From: Polystyrenella longa
GTDB taxonomy: Bacteria > Planctomycetota > Planctomycetia > Planctomycetales > Planctomycetaceae
Direction: 5' to 3'
Assembly (NCBI RefSeq): GCF_007750395.1
Contig: NZ_CP036281.1
Coordinates: 905,211-969,210, forward strand
DNA length: 64,000 nt
Shown: positions 25,118 to 34,013 of the stretch, piece by piece
How the letters are laid out: each line of letters starts with the position of its first letter
Position numbering within the stretch: position 1 is the stretch's first letter
The notes under the pieces: model-generated
Seen by the model: only the letters and a program-made list of their open reading frames with translations
Database searches by the model: none
What the model was told of the DNA's origin: nothing
Translations under genes and position numbers: made by a program

Positions 25118-25627
25118 ATGTCCGAAGAAGCAAAACAAATGATGGCAGACGCCCGAAATCGTTTTCTGGTGATGTACCTCGGCCTCTTTTTGCTGGTTGG
25201 AGGGACAGGCGGCTATCTCATCTTCGGTTCGTATATTCGGAGTTGGAGTTACGAGCCAGTGCCTGGTGTCATTACCAAGTCCTCACTGGAATCCTGCGGG
25301 ATGGATGGCTTCGCCGAGGAGATTCGGTTCTCCTATCAAGTGGATGGTAAAGAGTATTACCAAGGTCGCCTTCGAGAAGACTTTGGAAAGTTCTGTGATA
25401 AAAAACAAGCGATTCAGGAACTTCTTGACGAATACCCCGTCGGATCAAATGTGGAAGCATGGTATGACCCGGATCAACCTTCGCACGCAGTCATTGATCG
25501 GTCAATGGGTCAAATCCAATGGGTCATGGGCTGCGTATTGATCGGCTTTTCTGTCATCCTGCTAATTGCCTGGCTGATGCAGTATTCTAATCTGAAACGA
25601 CAGGCGGTGTCACAGGACACAACATGA
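25118..25627 (+). CDS. DUF3592-type membrane protein
   Basis: The 169-residue protein has two membrane helices (about 17-37 and 132-152) flanking an extracytoplasmic domain. The pattern W-S-Y-E-P-V-P-G-V-I-T-K-S, IRFSYQVDGKEYYQG, YPVGSNVEAWYDPDQPSHAVID matches DUF3592 proteins. The function of this family is not known. The start MSEEAKQMMADAR is the best available. Confidence 0.85.
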   Translation: MSEEAKQMMADARNRFLVMYLGLFLLVGGTGGYLIFGSYIRSWSYEPVPGVITKSSLESCGMDGFAEEIRFSYQVDGKEYYQGRLREDFGKFCDKKQAIQELLDEYPVGSNVEAWYDPDQPSHAVIDRSMGQIQWVMGCVLIGFSVILLIAWLMQYSNLKRQAVSQDTT

Positions 25628-25793
25628 AAACCAAGTAATAACGGGCTTCGGCGTTATAGGTATGAAATTCCCATGAACCTTATTGCGATCTGGTTCATAA
25701 GTTGGTTTTTCGCCAGGCGATCCTGCCTTCGGCTTCTCGGAGTAATCAGCAGGAGAAGCTGATCAGTATTTCTGTAGTTTTGAAACTACCTCT
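25628..25793. other. Intergenic region with small hairpins
   Basis: Contains ATCAGC-AGGAGAA-GCTGAT (about 25744-25763), which holds a Shine-Dalgarno-like AGGAG in its loop, and GTAGTTT-TG-AAACTAC (25774-25789). No gene is supported. Confidence 0.4.
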
Positions 25794-25808
25794 ATGGTTA
25801 TGACTACT

Positions 25809-26072
25809 ATGAAATCAATAGTAAAGTTAGGAGACTTGAAAGCGGTTCTCCCGATTCCAGTCATGGTAACTTCTGTGTTGTCCCTGGCGACTCTTTGATT
25901 ACATTTTACAGGTGAAGAGGCAACAACGACTTGGCTGGATTTATTACCGTTGATAATAAGTGTTTTCACCGTAACATTTATTGTATATTTCGCAGTTATT
26001 GCTCTTAGGATACGCGACCATATCCGAGAACGTGATAGCCAACACAAAGTGAAGAAAGACAAATTGTCTTAA
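25809..26072 (+). pseudogene. Small membrane protein reading frame with in-frame TGA
   Basis: One frame from ATG 25809 reads 29 codons to TGA (25896-25898) and continues in frame for another 57 codons to TAA (26070-26072). The part after the TGA has a convincing membrane helix (LLPLIISVFTVTFIVYFAVI) and a basic, charged tail (RIRDHIRERDSQHKVKKDK), and the part before has a hydrophobic end (VMVTSVLSLATL). It looks like one two-helix protein split by a stop. No family is recognised. An earlier in-frame ATG is at 25794. Confidence 0.4.
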
Positions 26073-26205
26073 AACGACTATGTTGCTCTTGCTAAAGTTA
26101 AACGAACAGGTGCACGGAGACCCATTGGGATAATAGAACGCCGTTCGTGGATACGCTCATTCGCCTCGAGGAACTGCTTCGGTCGCAATGTGACGAAGAA
26201 GAAAA

Positions 26206-26367
26206 GTGACGATCGAAATAAGATTGCTCTATCGCTCGTTAAAGACATACGTCGTTTTTTTTCACAATCTTGATGACTATACTAAAAGTAGAAGTCCAAC
26301 TAAGCGTAGATTGATGGAAGAGCGTATGTTGCTGGAACGAAAACGAAGGGCTATCAAAGAGGTATAA
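26206..26367 (+). CDS. Putative 53-residue basic protein, end overlapping an attC-like repeat
   Basis: GTG 26206 overlaps the stop of a preceding short frame (AAGTGA). The predicted product is basic and charged (ending RMLLERKRRAIKEV). Its stop (26365-26367) lies in the first bases of the attC-like repeat, as expected of a gene cassette. There is no homology support. Confidence 0.28.
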   Translation: MTIEIRLLYRSLKTYVVFFHNLDDYTKSRSPTKRRLMEERMLLERKRRAIKEV

Positions 26368-26452
26368 CCAAGTGATGAACGCGGAGTAGCCGACAGCGCG
26401 TTTTCAAATAGAAGATCAACCGCGGCCACCCGGTTATCTCGGTCTTTAACTC
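26363..26452 (+). repeat. attC-like imperfect hairpin, copy 1
   Basis: Begins TATAACCAAGTGATGAACG, contains GCGCGTTTTCAAAT in the centre and ends near GGTCTTTAACTC. The left arm GGAGTAGCCG partly pairs with the right arm CGCGGCCACC. About half of its bases align with the copy at 27050-27139. Left and right ends resemble the RYYYAAC and GTTRRRY boxes of integron attC sites, but the right box is degenerate. Confidence 0.55.
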
Positions 26453-26467
26453 TCCGGAGAATCAACG

Positions 26468-27054
26468 ATGTTTGGACTGTTCAAGAAGAAATTACCTGCC
26501 AAGCCCAACGGAACGCAGATTGTTCCGCGCATCAAGCACCGAAATTTTCTCGAAGCTGTTGCTCCACGGGAGTGAGCGACGACGACATACCGTTCACCGA
26601 ACCTCTCGTCGGCGAACTCCTCATCACATATGCGTTCGATCTCCCCGACACTTTTCAAATGGTTCGCCGTGCGGATCTCACTGAAATAAACGTTATTCCT
26701 TCTGAATTACGTAAACTCGCAGTTGAAAATCTCAGGTCGCGCGTGGGCCAAGGCGGCTACCAGGGCGATCCACCTGTGCTGCGTATTGTCCTTGGCGACA
26801 ATTACGATGCATGCGCCTTATTGTACGATGACTTATGGACAATGCTTGGAGATAAAATCCCACCCAACTTGATCGTCGGCGTTCCGCATCGCGATGTCGT
26901 TCTTCTCACGACGACCGCATCGACGAATGGCGGCCTTGAACAGATACGTGCGATGGTAAACGAATTCCATGCGACAGACGATGTCCACGGACTGACTCGC
27001 GATTTGTTCGTGCGGCGTGATGGTCGCTGGGAAGTGTTCGAAAAGGCGAGCTAA
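26468..27054 (+). pseudogene. DUF1444-like gene split by a frameshift
   Basis: ATG 26468 has GGAG nine bases upstream and reads MFGLFKKKLPAKPNGTQIVP then RIKHRNFLEAVAPRE before TGA (26573-26575). The next frame, from GTG 26572, continues with SDDDIPFTEPLVGELLITYAF and a further 140 residues, ending at 27054. N-terminal (FKKK, IVPRIKH) and central (TEPLVGELLITYAFDLP) parts look like a single DUF1444-family protein, so one or two bases have been lost or gained near 26560-26575. Alternatively, the GTGA overlap allows coupled translation of two products. Function of DUF1444 is unknown. Confidence 0.6.
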
Positions 27055-27139
27055 CCAAGCGGTAAACGGGAGTCGCCGCTGACGCGGGTTTGCAAATCAT
27101 AGTTTCTTGGCGGCGACCTCGTTACCTCCGCCGTTGGGT
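27050..27139 (+). repeat. attC-like imperfect hairpin, copy 2
   Basis: Begins GCTAACCAAGCGGTAAACG, directly over the stop codon of the preceding gene, and ends in GTTGGGT (27133-27139), a perfect GTTRRRY box. The arms GGAGTCGCCG and CGGCGACCTC pair over seven bases plus extensions. This is the layout of an integron attC site. Confidence 0.6.
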
Positions 27140-27385
27140 AGACGAAACAAGGGGATGCAAGTCGAATGAAGAAAGCTCCTAGTCAAGATTCGATCGACGT
27201 TACTCGGTCGAGGCGAGCCGGTACTCGGGGCCGGATAGAAACCGATTCAGTATCGCGATCAGACAGGCGAACTACACGAAGCCCTGACCGGAATGAGCGC
27301 AGCACTCTAAATCCCGTTGAGACCTCACGGCGCAGAACCACCTCTCCTACCGCTCTCCGCTTACGAAACTCGCCAACACTTTACT
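27140..27385. other. Region between the attC-like repeat and metG
   Basis: No supported gene. A forward frame from 27166 gives an Arg/Ser/Thr-rich protein of 87 residues with no features of a real product, running into metG. Confidence 0.5.
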
Positions 27386-29428
27386 CTAATGCACGCGGTG
27401 TCCTGGCTTCGCTCCTTCGTCCGGGTTGAGCAGGAAGATTTCTGTGCCGCCGGCACCGGCAGCGGCGACCATGCCTTCGCTCATACCGAATCGCATTTTG
27501 CGAGGTTTCAGGTTGGCGACACAGACGACCAACCGGCCGACCAGCTCTTCCGGTGTGTAGGCACTTTTTATTCCGGCGAAGACGTTCCGGGTAACATCGC
27601 CCCCCAGGCTGAGAGTCAGTTGCAGCAGTTTGTCGGCCCCTTCAACATGGTTCGCTTCAACGATGCGGGCAACACGCAGGTCGACTTTGAAGAAGTCGTC
27701 AATTGTGCATTCCTCGGCCAGTGGTTCCGCTTCGAGTGTTTCAGCACTGTCGTCCCATTGGCTGGCAGGGGAGGGGGCTTCTGCTTCGTTTTCGGCTTTG
27801 CTTTCTTCAACCATGGTAGTGATACTCTTTTCTTCTACGCGTTTCAGCATATGTTGATATTTTTCGACCGTATTCCCCGTCAGTGGAGTCTGGCTCTGGG
27901 CCCAGTCGGTAATAGGTTCGTTTAACAATTCGCCCGTCTTCCGGGCAATTTCGGGCAGCACGGGAGAGAGGTAGACGACGACCTGACGAAACAGGTTGAT
28001 CGCGACGGAGCAAACGTCCTGTAGCTCGGTCTCTTTCTCCGGATCTTTTCGCAGGACCCAGGGCTGGTTATCTTCGACGTATTTATTCGCCCGGTCGGCC
28101 TGCGCCATGATGAGCCGCACCGCCTGCGAGTACTCGCAGTGTTCGTAATGCTTGGCGATCTGTTCCCCTTCTTCCGCCGCCTGCTGGAACAGGCCGCCAT
28201 CGTCCGGATAGGTATCACAAAGTGTTTTGCCGGAGATGAACTTGGCTGCGCGGGAGGCGATGTTCACAACCTTACCGACCAAGTCTGAATTGACCTTCTC
28301 GGTGAAGTCCTGAAAGTTCAGGTCGAGGTCGTCCAACCGGCTGCCGAGTTTGCTGGCGAAGTAGTATCGCAGGAAGGTGCTGTCGATATGTTTCTCGTAG
28401 GTGGACGCTTTGATGAACGTCCCCTTGGACTTCGACATCTTCTCACCATCCACGGTTAGAAATCCGTGAATATGTACCTTGGTCGGCAGGTTGAACCCGG
28501 CCGTCTTCAGCATGGCGGGCCAGAACAGGGTATGGAAGTAGGTAATGTCTTTACCGATGAAATGGTGAATCTCGGTGTCCGGGTTCTTCCACCAGTCTTC
28601 TGTTTTTTGATCGTGGGCGGCACACCAGTCATCCGTTGAACCGATATACCCGATTGGAGCATCGAACCAGACGTACCAGCAATTGTTGGTGCTATCAGGG
28701 ATTTCAAATCCGAAGTACGGTTTCGGACGGGAGATATCCCAGTCCCGGAGTTCATTTCCGAGGAAGTGTCCTTTCAGATAATTGGCAACTTCTTCCTGCA
28801 GGTGCTCGCCACTTTGCGTCCACTGTTCGAGGAAATCATGCAACTGTTCAATTTGAATGAACAGCTGCGTCGTCTGTTTCATAATGGGTGTGGATCCCGA
28901 GAGCGTACTCACCGGGTCGATCAGTTCATCGGGGGTATAGGTTGAACCACATTTATCGCAATTGTCCCCATATTGATCGGGTGATTTGCACTTCGGGCAA
29001 GTCCCTTTGACGAAACGGTCCGCGAGGAAGATCCCTTCCTGCTCGTCAAAAGGTCGGGTCACCTCGGCTTCGACGACACGGCCCGCTTCGCGGTGGGCGG
29101 CCCAGATTTCGTTACAGTATTTCCGGTTGGAGTCGCTGTTAGTGCTACCGTAGTTATCGAACTCGATCTGGAATTTGGCGAAGTCGGCCTGATGGGCTTC
29201 GCTCATTTCGGCGATCAATTCTTCTTCACTGCGGCCTTCCTGTCGGGCGCGCATCATGATGGCGGTGCCGTGGGTATCGTCGGCACAGACAAAGAGACAT
29301 TGATGACCACGCAGTTTCTGAAAACGGACCCAGATATCGGTCTGAATGTATTCGACCAGATGTCCGATGTGAATATGTCCGTTCGCATACGGCAACGCGG
29401 CGGTTACCAGGATGCGGCGATTCGTCAT
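27386..29428 (-). CDS. metG: Methionyl-tRNA synthetase
   Basis: Charges tRNA-Met with methionine. The 680 residues cover the Rossmann domain with HIGH at residues 20-23, a zinc-knuckle insertion with CPKC and CDKC pairs (around residues 140-160), the KMSKS loop ([10 protein letters not shown]) near residue 330, the anticodon-binding domain, and a C-terminal EMAP-II-like tRNA-binding domain ([20 protein letters not shown] to the end). Ends normally. The acidic linker [20 protein letters not shown] joins the last two parts. The annotation is secure. Confidence 0.97.
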   Translation of the reverse strand: MTNRRILVTAALPYANGHIHIGHLVEYIQTDIWVRFQKLRGHQCLFVCADDTHGTAIMMRARQEGRSEEELIAEMSEAHQADFAKFQIEFDNYGSTNSDSNRKYCNEIWAAHREAGRVVEAEVTRPFDEQEGIFLADRFVKGTCPKCKSPDQYGDNCDKCGSTYTPDELIDPVSTLSGSTPIMKQTTQLFIQIEQLHDFLEQWTQSGEHLQEEVANYLKGHFLGNELRDWDISRPKPYFGFEIPDSTNNCWYVWFDAPIGYIGSTDDWCAAHDQKTEDWWKNPDTEIHHFIGKDITYFHTLFWPAMLKTAGFNLPTKVHIHGFLTVDGEKMSKSKGTFIKASTYEKHIDSTFLRYYFASKLGSRLDDLDLNFQDFTEKVNSDLVGKVVNIASRAAKFISGKTLCDTYPDDGGLFQQAAEEGEQIAKHYEHCEYSQAVRLIMAQADRANKYVEDNQPWVLRKDPEKETELQDVCSVAINLFRQVVVYLSPVLPEIARKTGELLNEPITDWAQSQTPLTGNTVEKYQHMLKRVEEKSITTMVEESKAENEAEAPSPASQWDDSAETLEAEPLAEECTIDDFFKVDLRVARIVEANHVEGADKLLQLTLSLGGDVTRNVFAGIKSAYTPEELVGRLVVCVANLKPRKMRFGMSEGMVAAAGAGGTEIFLLNPDEGAKPGHRVH

Positions 29429-29907
29429 GAACAGGATTCCATTCGGTTTAGCTAAAGAGAGCGGCAGAAGTCAGAAACATAGAATTGAGAAACAGCGACC
29501 TCGCTCGAAGATCAATAGAGCAGATCATCCGGGGCGAATGCGGCGCATTTTAGTCGAGACCCCTGTCTGGTCGCAATAAGGCCCGGTAGCAATGAGGGCC
29601 AACCGGCAAAATACAGGTCTCGCATATCCTGACTGTCATGAAAAACAACCCGCTGCGGGAGGAGACTCCGAACAAAAAGGGGCGGTTCGCTTGAAATTCT
29701 TATTAATCTAACCATTATTTGTGTGAATCGGTGCGGCAGCCTCTTATCCTGTCTCCCGGACTAGAAGCTTCCGTCTCCGCAGCCAACCCTGTTCAGGACT
29801 GCTTCACAAACGGAAAATGCTCAAGAAATGAAGCGTTTTCAAGTCTCGGGCATCCCTCCACCAGACCTCAACATCAGATAGACATCCCTGGAAAACAAGA
29901 AACCATC
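29429..29907. other. Divergent intergenic region, 479 bases
   Basis: Between metG (reverse) and the SET-domain gene (forward). No RNA gene or convincing ORF is visible. The SET frame is open from 29719, but the extra 63 residues before ATG 29908 are not family-like. Confidence 0.45.
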
Positions 29908-30282
29908 ATGAGCTTCAAACAATCGGAGTGGGTCAAAGTCAAAAAGGTGAAAGGGAAGGGCCGCGGAATCTTTGCGCGGAAGTTTATCCCTGAAGGAACT
30001 GTCATCGAGAAAGTCCCCGTGCTGGTCATGCAGGCGGAAGATACCTACGGAACGTTCATCGAAGACTACGTCTTTGAATGGGGTAAAGATACAGTCGCGC
30101 TGGCGCTGGGGTATGGTTCGCTCTACAACCATTCCTACAAAGCGAACTGCCGCTACGAAGATGTCGGACGCCAGTCTAAAGCCTACATCGCGGAACGAGA
30201 CATAGAAAAAGGGGAAGAAGTCACCATCAACTACAACGGCTCCCCCAACGACAAAACTCGCATGGCCTTCGACGTGAAGTAA
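29908..30282 (+). CDS. SET-domain protein
   Basis: The 124-residue protein is essentially one SET domain, which in eukaryotes methylates lysines. Motifs: KGRGIFARKFIPEGTVIEK, LGYGSLYNHSYKANCRY (the NHS pseudo-knot strand) and GEEVTINYN. Bacterial SET proteins of this size exist in planctomycetes and chlamydiae. The target is unknown. The final post-SET cysteines are absent, as in short bacterial forms. I choose ATG 29908, in front of the domain. Confidence 0.87.
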   Translation: MSFKQSEWVKVKKVKGKGRGIFARKFIPEGTVIEKVPVLVMQAEDTYGTFIEDYVFEWGKDTVALALGYGSLYNHSYKANCRYEDVGRQSKAYIAERDIEKGEEVTINYNGSPNDKTRMAFDVK

Positions 30283-30451
30283 GGCTGCCTTAGAGCCCGC
30301 GTTCTCGCCAATCCTTGTGCTGAATTCCACCGATCGCCACGACGGTCACGCTGCGCGGGTGGGAGGTTTTTTTTCGACCCGACTTGGGGAGTCTGCCGCG
30401 TATTTATATAGACGTCTTGACAATAGTTGTTGAAACAATTAATTTGTCTTC

Positions 30452-30943
30452 ATGTCCACTCCATCGATAAATCCAACGGAAAATCTGCCCTCGTTCGACT
30501 CGACCGAGCAAGAGGTCTATCTGCACCTGTGGCGTACCTACGACCGCTTGAAAGTGGTCGAGGACGAGCTTTTCGGTCGCTACGACCTTTCCGCGCAGCA
30601 GTACAACGCGCTCCGGTTGCTGGAGGCAGCCTCTCCTGAGGGGACCCGGACGATGGAACTCGGGCGGCAATTGATTTCCCGCATGCCCGACACGACTCGC
30701 ATGCTGGATCGTTTAGAGAAGCGTGGACTGATTAAGCGTCGGCGTCTAATCGACAACCGCCGTGTTGTGGAAGTGGTGATCACTGTAGCCGGGAGAAACT
30801 TACTCCAGGAAATGTCCCAGTCAGTCGTCGCCATGCATGACCTTCAACTCGGGCACCTCAGTCCTCAGCAGCAGAAGCAGCTCATCAAATTGCTCAAACT
30901 GGCACGGGGCCCTCACGAAGATCACCAATGTGACTGGCTCTGA
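30452..30943 (+). CDS. MarR-family transcriptional regulator
   Basis: Winged-helix dimeric repressor of 163 residues. It has the MarR layout: N-terminal helix (EQEVYLHLWRTYDRLKVVEDEL), LSAQQYNALRLLEAA, the recognition helix region QLISRMPDTTRMLDRLEKRG and the wing LIKRRRLIDNRRVVEVVIT. The TauE/SafE gene follows 132 bases later, so it may regulate that exporter. The last codons (CDWL-stop) are inside a three-fold 29-bp tandem repeat. Confidence 0.92.
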   Translation: MSTPSINPTENLPSFDSTEQEVYLHLWRTYDRLKVVEDELFGRYDLSAQQYNALRLLEAASPEGTRTMELGRQLISRMPDTTRMLDRLEKRGLIKRRRLIDNRRVVEVVITVAGRNLLQEMSQSVVAMHDLQLGHLSPQQQKQLIKLLKLARGPHEDHQCDWL

Positions 30944-31001
30944 CACAAAATTTTAAATGTGACTGGCTCTGACACAAGATGTTAAGTGTGACTGGCTCTG
31001 A
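30929..31001 (+). repeat. Tandem repeat of 29 bp at the end of the MarR gene
   Basis: Units at 30929-30957, 30958-30986 and a 15-base partial at 30987-31001, all starting TGTGACTGGCTCTGA. The first 15 bases are the last codons and stop of the MarR gene. Full copies differ only at the 3' end (AAATTTTAAA versus AGATGTTAAG). Confidence 0.93.
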
Positions 31002-31075
31002 ACTGAACGAACCTGCCTCGCTTTCGACCTGCATCCCTGCGATTAATTAACAGCCTGCTTGAGAGTACACCACTG

Positions 31076-32200
31076 ATGACCAATCAAGTTCAATCCAGTG
31101 CTTTAAAGGAAGGGGCACGTAGTTCTTCCAGTTCCCTGAAACAACCTTCCGGACGACGGTGGCCATTCGGGTTATGGCTGGCGGTGTTCTACACCGTCTG
31201 GCTCGGCATCGTGATCACGGGTGATTATTGGGAGACGGTTTTTTCGCACTGGCCCATCGCTTTGTCGATGGCATTCGGCTCTTACATCGCCGGGTCAACA
31301 CCGATGGGAGGCGGAACAGTGGGCTTCCCTGTCCTGGTTTTGCTGTTTGATATGCCCGGTTCCCTGGGAAGAAACTTCGGCCTTGCGGTGCAGTCGATCG
31401 GTATGGTTTCGGCTGGCATCTACATTCTTTCCGCCCGTCGTCCAGTGGATTGGGGTCTGTTGCGACCGGCCTTTATAGGTGCATTAATAGGAACTCCTCT
31501 CGGTGCCGCGACTGTCGCCCCCTTCGTTCCCGATTTGTGGGTCAAGCTGACCTTCGCCATCGTCTGGTGCAGCTTTGGAATCCTGCATGTTATGAAAATC
31601 AACGAGCTGGTGGCTGTTCAGGGAGAGAACGATCGCTGGCGTAGCCAGGACCGCGTCATTGGTTTTGGTATCGGCGTTTTCGGCGGTGTGGTCGCCTCAG
31701 TCACGGGTGTCGGGATCGATATGATCGTTTATGCAGTTCTCGTCCTGTTGTACCGGGCCGACTTAAAGATCGCGATTCCGACCTCCGTTATTCTGATGGC
31801 CGTTGCTTCGGTAATCGGCATTGCCTCAAACGCCATGCTCTCCCGCATCAATCCGGGACTGTATTATCTCGATCCAGAGGTCTTCGCCAACTGGCTGGCA
31901 GCCGCTCCTGTCGTCGCATTGGGAGCCCCGTTGGGCGCTCTCGTTGTCGATCGTATTTCTCGCAAACCGACGCTACTGATCGTCTCGTTCCTCTGCATTA
32001 TGCAATTCATCTGGACCATCATTAACGAGGGGGTCACCGGGTTCGCTCTGGTGGGGGCGATCCTCGCCGTGCTGGCAGTCAACTTCGGTTTCCACGTTAT
32101 GTATCAGTGGGGACGTGGCGAAAAAATCATTGAGGAAGATGTTCTGGAGCCCTCTAGCCACGTCAAAGTCGAAACCGCGAGCGAGGACATCTCCTCTTGA
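31076..32200 (+). CDS. Sulfite exporter TauE/SafE family protein
   Basis: Integral membrane protein of 374 residues with about eight to nine helices. It has the glycine-rich repeats of the family (GSTPMGGGTVGFPVLVLLF and FGGVVASVTGVGIDMIVYAV) that define the two repeated halves. The N-terminal 30 residues are a Ser-rich cytoplasmic lead, and the C-terminus is acidic. The substrate may be a sulfur compound or other organic anion. The neighbouring MarR suggests inducible expression. Confidence 0.9.
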   Translation: MTNQVQSSALKEGARSSSSSLKQPSGRRWPFGLWLAVFYTVWLGIVITGDYWETVFSHWPIALSMAFGSYIAGSTPMGGGTVGFPVLVLLFDMPGSLGRNFGLAVQSIGMVSAGIYILSARRPVDWGLLRPAFIGALIGTPLGAATVAPFVPDLWVKLTFAIVWCSFGILHVMKINELVAVQGENDRWRSQDRVIGFGIGVFGGVVASVTGVGIDMIVYAVLVLLYRADLKIAIPTSVILMAVASVIGIASNAMLSRINPGLYYLDPEVFANWLAAAPVVALGAPLGALVVDRISRKPTLLIVSFLCIMQFIWTIINEGVTGFALVGAILAVLAVNFGFHVMYQWGRGEKIIEEDVLEPSSHVKVETASEDISS

Positions 32201-32225
32201 AAAAACGCAGATTTAGAGGAGGCTA

Positions 32226-33002
32226 TCAACCAATTTCCCCTGCTACGGGAATGTCGGGCATTCCGAGGAATTCTTCGAGCTTGCGCTCGACGACGATTGC
32301 TTCCTGTTTCGACTGCAGGCCAGTCATCACAGGACGAGTTGAATTATCTGTCATCAAGGCGTAAACGTTGTAGAAAGTGGTCGCGCCGTATGGTTTATTA
32401 GAGTGAACGTATTTCTGATCATGTTCCTCGGTACTGTAAAACTGCTTGATCCTATTGAGGCGAATGAGTAGCGGCTTGCCGCCGTATCCCTGAGGCTGAT
32501 ATCGCAATCCCTGATCTTTGATCACTTTGATGTTGCGCTCACGAATCTGACTATTGCTTTTCGCGATCCCGAACAGGATGCTTCCAGCGACAATCAACAT
32601 CATCAGCAAGGGAGCTAATATGCAAATTGGTGGCGCGCCAATATTCCTTGCTACCGACCCGAAGAAAATCAGGAATAAGACTGCCGCAATACCTCCCAGG
32701 ATCGAGACGACCGTTAGAACTCCGTCAGAATTAGCACCTGGATTAACGGTAATCGTCAGGGTATCACGCAATTGCTCAATCTGCACATTCGAAGGGATGG
32801 GGATCTCTATCTGTCGCTCTTCCTTAGTCAACGGTTCCGGTTGCTTCTTTATATCCTCGATCTTCATCCAGGCATCGCAATATTTGCATTTCGCGATACC
32901 TACTTCAGTGTTGAGATCCTTATCACTCAAAGGTCCGCCACATTTCAAACACGCGAGAGATTCCAAAGGTCGATCCTTTTCTTCAATTAGTCTGAGAATC
33001 AC
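32226..33002 (-). CDS. Zinc-ribbon membrane protein, tandem paralog 2
   Basis: The 258-residue protein starts from GTG 33002, five bases after the stop of the upstream paralog. It has an N-terminal four-cysteine zinc ribbon (C18xxC21 and C39xxC42, ending KYCDAWMKI), two membrane helices (VSILGGIAAVLFLIFFG and ICILAPLLMMLIVAGSILFG) and a C-terminal domain with IRLNRIKQFYSTEE and EERKLEEFLG-type end. Family unknown. Shared layout with the next gene indicates a duplication. It may be a signalling or assembly membrane protein. Confidence 0.75.
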   Translation of the reverse strand: MILRLIEEKDRPLESLACLKCGGPLSDKDLNTEVGIAKCKYCDAWMKIEDIKKQPEPLTKEERQIEIPIPSNVQIEQLRDTLTITVNPGANSDGVLTVVSILGGIAAVLFLIFFGSVARNIGAPPICILAPLLMMLIVAGSILFGIAKSNSQIRERNIKVIKDQGLRYQPQGYGGKPLLIRLNRIKQFYSTEEHDQKYVHSNKPYGATTFYNVYALMTDNSTRPVMTGLQSKQEAIVVERKLEEFLGMPDIPVAGEIG

Positions 33003-33007
33003 GAGGC

Positions 33008-33796
33008 TTACTCGATCTCGCCCGGTACCTTTCCAGGCGGGATGCCGAGAAATTCTTCGATGTGACGCTCGATTAAGATCGCGTCATTTCGCTTCGTCAG
33101 GTTAGAGATCACCACGGTGGAGTTGTTGTCCCGGGTGAGTGCGTTAACCGCGAAGATCGAATTCATAAAGTGACTCCGGCTTCTTCGGGAATCGCGCGAT
33201 CTAAATTTCTCGATGCTAGTGCAGTACAGTTGTTGGATCTCTCGGACAGGGATGATCGGTTGTTCTGAACCGAGGATTGGTTTCTGGCAGTACAGGTCTC
33301 CATGTTTCTCGACTTTGACCACCTGATCGTTGCCGATATGTTGGAAGACTTTCTGTACCTTTCGCATCGTGAACAAAGCCATCAGTCCCATGGAAACGGG
33401 TATGATGGCAAAAACGGGAGGGAAGGGAGAACTTAAGATGAAAAAGGTAATCATGCCGAGAAAGATCAGCGGAACGACGATGAACATGACCGAGCCAACC
33501 CCGGCCACTTTCGCGATGGGTAGTAGTGACTTCACAACGATTTCCAGTTCATGCGAATTCCGATTGAACTGAATATTGTCTGGAATGGGCAGGCCGTCGA
33601 CGGGCGCCTCCCGCAGTGGGTCTTGTAAGTGGAGGCCTTGCTCGTCGAGACGAATCCAAGTGTCGCAGTAAGTACATTGGGCCGCCCCCATTTCTTTATT
33701 AATGTCGTCCTCCTTCAGAGGCGCATTGCATTTCGGGCAGGTCATCAATTCCATGTTTTTGTTCTCGTCGTAGGTCGAGGTCATTCCAAGTGACAT
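33008..33796 (-). CDS. Zinc-ribbon membrane protein, tandem paralog 1
   Basis: The 262-residue protein has the same order as its neighbour: a four-cysteine ribbon (C20xxC23 and C41xxC44, TYCDTWIRL), two membrane helices (VGSVMFIVVPLIFLGMITFF and VFAIIPVSMGLMALF), and a C-terminal domain (PVREIQQLYCTS, IERHIEEFLGIPPG). Both proteins end with an I-P-x(3)-P-GEI tail. Its start is ATG 33796 with AAGG about 11 bases upstream; an alternative ATG lies at 33784. Function unknown. Confidence 0.75.
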   Translation of the reverse strand: MSLGMTSTYDENKNMELMTCPKCNAPLKEDDINKEMGAAQCTYCDTWIRLDEQGLHLQDPLREAPVDGLPIPDNIQFNRNSHELEIVVKSLLPIAKVAGVGSVMFIVVPLIFLGMITFFILSSPFPPVFAIIPVSMGLMALFTMRKVQKVFQHIGNDQVVKVEKHGDLYCQKPILGSEQPIIPVREIQQLYCTSIEKFRSRDSRRSRSHFMNSIFAVNALTRDNNSTVVISNLTKRNDAILIERHIEEFLGIPPGKVPGEIE

Positions 33797-33804
33797 ATTT
33801 ACAG

Positions 33805-33836
33805 GGCCTTGTTTATAGCAGGCCTTGTTTATAACA
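33805..33836 (+). repeat. Direct repeat, 2 x 16 bp
   Basis: GGCCTTGTTTATAGCA and GGCCTTGTTTATAACA stand side by side just upstream of the zinc-ribbon genes (reverse strand), covering the region of their ribosome binding site and promoter. Confidence 0.7.
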
Positions 33837-34013
33837 GGTAACGCAAATTCAGTGATATTAGATCACGGTAAAATACGAAAAAACCGCTGTACAAAATATA
33901 GCTTCGAAACGGGGGACGAGGCCTGTTTACTATGGAACCGAAGTTGTCGACCAACGCACGCCATTCTATAGTGACGGCTCAATATCCTTACAAACCTTCT
34001 AACTGGACAATGG

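Noticed and set aside
27166-27429. Arg/Ser-rich 87-codon forward ORF between the attC-like site and metG
   Set aside because: Low-complexity, overlaps metG and lacks any sign of homology or regular codon pattern.
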